A stretch of DNA of 6,374 bases. Origin: Burkholderia sp. (GTDB lineage: Bacteria; Pseudomonadota; Gammaproteobacteria; Burkholderiales; Burkholderiaceae). The stretch's first letter is position 1. Each line of letters starts with the position of its first letter. The translations under genes were made by a program, and so were the position numbers. The stretch covers positions 1-6,374 of the forward strand of contig JAQGMD010000069.1 of NCBI GenBank assembly GCA_028292565.1. Direction: 5' to 3'. The notes under the pieces are model-generated. The model saw only the letters and a program-made list of their open reading frames with translations. It had not been told where the DNA came from and searched no databases. Positions 5,196 to 6,374 of the stretch are shown one piece after another.

Positions 5196-5267
5196 ATTAA
5201 GTGCATGATTTTTAACGATTCTGCTGCATTGATATAAATCAAGACCGCAGAATTGCAGGCACTTAAT
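5196..5267. repeat. Nested inverted repeats around an FNR-type box
   Basis: Three perfect inverted repeats are nested: ATTAAGTGC/GCACTTAAT (5196-5204 and 5259-5267), ATTCTGC/GCAGAAT (5218-5224 and 5247-5253), and TTGAT/ATCAA (5229-5233 and 5238-5242). The inner two share an exact centre with equal 4-base spacers. The outer pair is offset, with 13 and 5 unpaired bases. It lies between the convergent ends of the 71-residue gene and the DedA gene. It may be a bidirectional end-of-gene structure or a regulatory element. Confidence 0.6.
5229..5242. promoter_or_regulatory. Perfect FNR/Anr-type box TTGAT-ATAA-ATCAA
   Basis: The sequence matches the FNR/Anr consensus TTGATNNNNATCAA at all ten fixed positions. 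FNR-type regulators bind such sites under low oxygen. The site is in a convergent intergenic region, with no gene start in either direction within the expected distance. It could therefore control an unannotated small RNA or be part of the surrounding hairpin by coincidence. Confidence 0.5.
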
Positions 5268-5279
5268 TGCAGGCACTTA
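5252..5279. repeat. Exact 14-bp tandem duplication at dedA stop
   Basis: ATTGCAGGCACTTA occurs twice in tandem (5252-5265 and 5266-5279). The second copy ends on the DedA stop codon (5277-5279 on the minus strand). The duplication supplies a second GCACTTA arm for the neighbouring inverted repeat. It looks like a recent slippage duplication. Confidence 0.8.
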
Positions 5280-5885
5280 GTCAGCGACCTTGCCTCGACG
5301 GTGTGTCACAAGTCGATATATATACAAGGCGACAATCACTCCGATCACGATCTTCGACGCCGGGTCGAGGTAATGCTGGACTTGCGTGTATTGCGCCTTC
5401 AGCACGTAGCCGGCAGCGGCGAGCAAACTCGTCCACACTAAAGAACCCGCCGTGGAATAGGCGAGAAACGGCAACATCGGCATCCGCGCAATTCCGGCCG
5501 GCACCGAAATCAGCGTGCGGATCGCCGGGATCAGGCGACCGAAGAACACTGCCTTACGGCCATGCCGTTCAAAGGTCTGCAGTGCCTTATCGACATCATC
5601 CGGTGAAACGGTAAGCCAACGTCCATGCTTGCCGGCGAGGTGCTTCATCCTGGCTTGACCATATAACCGTCCTGCAAAAAACCAGGGTAGCGCGCCAATT
5701 ACCGATCCGGCGGTGCCCGCGATCACGACTATCACGACGTTCAGGTCGCCGCGCGCGGCCGCAAAACCGGCGAGCGGCATGATCATTTCGGAGGGGATCG
5801 GGGGAAAGATGTTTTCCAAAGCCATCAATGCAAACACGCCGAAATAACCGGCTTGTGACATGAACTGCACGATGAAATCAAACAT
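5277..5885 (-). CDS. DedA-family inner-membrane protein
   Basis: This encodes a 202-residue polytopic membrane protein of the DedA (SNARE-associated/VTT) family. Family signatures are E24 with PPIPSE (28-33) in the first re-entrant region, the G-R-x-x-P-x-x-R motif as GRLIPAIR (116-123) followed by VPAG, and G147-x-x-x-W151 in the next membrane segment. Membrane stretches are at about 14-26, 34-42, 50-70, 137-160 and 177-193, and the C-terminus is basic (THRRGK). Family members act in membrane homeostasis, and some are linked to undecaprenyl-phosphate recycling or proton-dependent antimicrobial tolerance. Which role applies here cannot be told. Its length is typical and it looks intact. The ATG at 5885 has an imperfect AGGGA about 10 bases upstream. 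It follows the DUF5329 gene on the same strand after 60 bases, suggesting an operon. Confidence 0.94.
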   Translation of the reverse strand: MFDFIVQFMSQAGYFGVFALMALENIFPPIPSEMIMPLAGFAAARGDLNVVIVVIAGTAGSVIGALPWFFAGRLYGQARMKHLAGKHGRWLTVSPDDVDKALQTFERHGRKAVFFGRLIPAIRTLISVPAGIARMPMLPFLAYSTAGSLVWTSLLAAAGYVLKAQYTQVQHYLDPASKIVIGVIVALYIYRLVTHRRGKVAD

Positions 5886-5945
5886 GCGACGGGTATCCCT
5901 ATGAAGGTCGGCTGCTGAAGAAACGTCAGGCCGGGTTTGAACAGC

Positions 5946-6338
5946 CTATCGCGGCGCTTGTTTCGCCCGCGCTTTTCGATACCGTGCCAGCTCTTCAGTC
6001 AACCAGCTCGCACTTGCGATTTCCTTGCCGTCGGCACAACGGACTTTGTATGCCTGGCGGCTCATGCTGCTTTGCGACGCGGCCCGTTCGATGAATCGTT
6101 CCGCGTCCGGCACGAGGTCTCGTTTCCCTAAATATTCGTATTTCTTTTGCAAATGAAGGCGCGCATCGCGAGATTGATGCCAGCTGCCGTTTCGGTTGAA
6201 TTGGCAGTTGGAATGCTCGATAAAATCGAGGAGATGCGTGACTTCTTCGCGTTGTGTCTGCGGTGAGAATGGCTGTGCATTCACGGTGCAAGCAAACAAT
6301 AGGCTCACCAAAGCATGAAAAAATTGCAGAGTTTTCAT
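5946..6338 (-). CDS. Exported DUF5329-family protein
   Basis: This encodes 130 residues from ATG 6338. A TTG at 6341 is in frame, and the frame stays open to the right edge of the window. I prefer the ATG because it begins a clean signal peptide: K2, hydrophobic 4-16, and cleavage likely after VNA (residue 21). Cys17 in LFAC is close to a lipobox, so lipidation cannot be excluded. The mature part has the DUF5329 pattern HLLDFIEHSNCQFNRNGSWH (35-54), DARLHLQKKYEYL (58-70), a helix with AASQSSMS (86-93), YKVRC (97-101) and a terminal WLTEELARYR (112-121). Cys45 and Cys101 probably form a periplasmic disulphide. The biochemical function of the family is unknown. Being just before the DedA gene suggests an envelope role, but that is inference. 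Confidence 0.85.
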   Translation of the reverse strand: MKTLQFFHALVSLLFACTVNAQPFSPQTQREEVTHLLDFIEHSNCQFNRNGSWHQSRDARLHLQKKYEYLGKRDLVPDAERFIERAASQSSMSRQAYKVRCADGKEIASASWLTEELARYRKARAKQAPR

Positions 6339-6370
6339 CAAAGCTGATTTGCTTCGTTGTTGTCGGGCAT
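6338..6370 (-). other. 10-codon ORF ending on the DUF5329 start (TGATG)
   Basis: On the minus strand an in-frame TAA (6373-6371) is followed directly by ATG (6370-6368) and the short frame MPDNNEANQL. It ends in TGA, which shares one base with the DUF5329 ATG. The TAA may be the stop of an upstream co-directional gene outside the window. The stop-start overlap would permit translational coupling, and the DUF5329 gene has no strong ribosome-binding site of its own. A product of ten residues is unlikely to act as a protein. Confidence 0.3.
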
Positions 6371-6374
6371 TTAA

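Noticed and set aside
5146..5267. Replication origin
   Set aside because: The DnaA-box-like motifs are few and imperfect, and there is no AT-rich unwinding region or origin-linked gene nearby.

Overview
The window reads as ordinary chromosomal DNA from a GC-rich Gram-negative bacterium. It is most likely a betaproteobacterium of the Burkholderiales, with an Oxalobacteraceae-like flavour. This rests on protein style (a duplicated AbrB-family transporter, a DUF5329 periplasmic protein, a DedA protein, a Gly-rich CAP lipoprotein) and codon use, not on a search. No transposase, integrase, phage gene, CRISPR array, rRNA or tRNA is visible.

Layout from left to right. Positions 1-406 are non-coding and rich in inverted repeats, including a long imperfect hairpin at 102-186. 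A tight three-gene plus-strand run follows: a SpoIIAA/STAS-SEC14-like protein (407-778), an SGNH hydrolase (789-1430) and a helical HEPN-like protein (1451-1972). It converges 17 bases away on a minus-strand AbrB-family membrane transporter (1990-3039). A 419-base divergent intergenic region with a strong stem-loop precedes a plus-strand CAP-domain lipoprotein (3459-4445). Positions 4446-4896 hold several hairpins, a candidate 33-residue membrane peptide and a 15-codon leader ORF that overlaps the start of a 71-residue protein (4897-5112). The last two genes are on the minus strand and look like an operon: a DUF5329 exported protein (5946-6338), then a DedA-family membrane protein (5277-5885).

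How the genes work together: the first trio is probably co-transcribed, but its shared role is not evident. The DUF5329-dedA pair is plausibly an envelope-maintenance unit. The AbrB transporter and the CAP lipoprotein diverge from one intergenic region, so they may share control sequences.

I saw no clear undescribed multi-gene system. The most interesting signals are non-coding: a perfect FNR/Anr-type box centred inside nested inverted repeats in a convergent intergenic region (5196-5279), a sequestered ribosome-binding site with an overlapping leader ORF before the 71-residue gene, a hairpin abutting a possible 33-residue peptide gene, and the hairpins at 102-186 and 3290-3342. All structures were found by eye and none was energy-scored.
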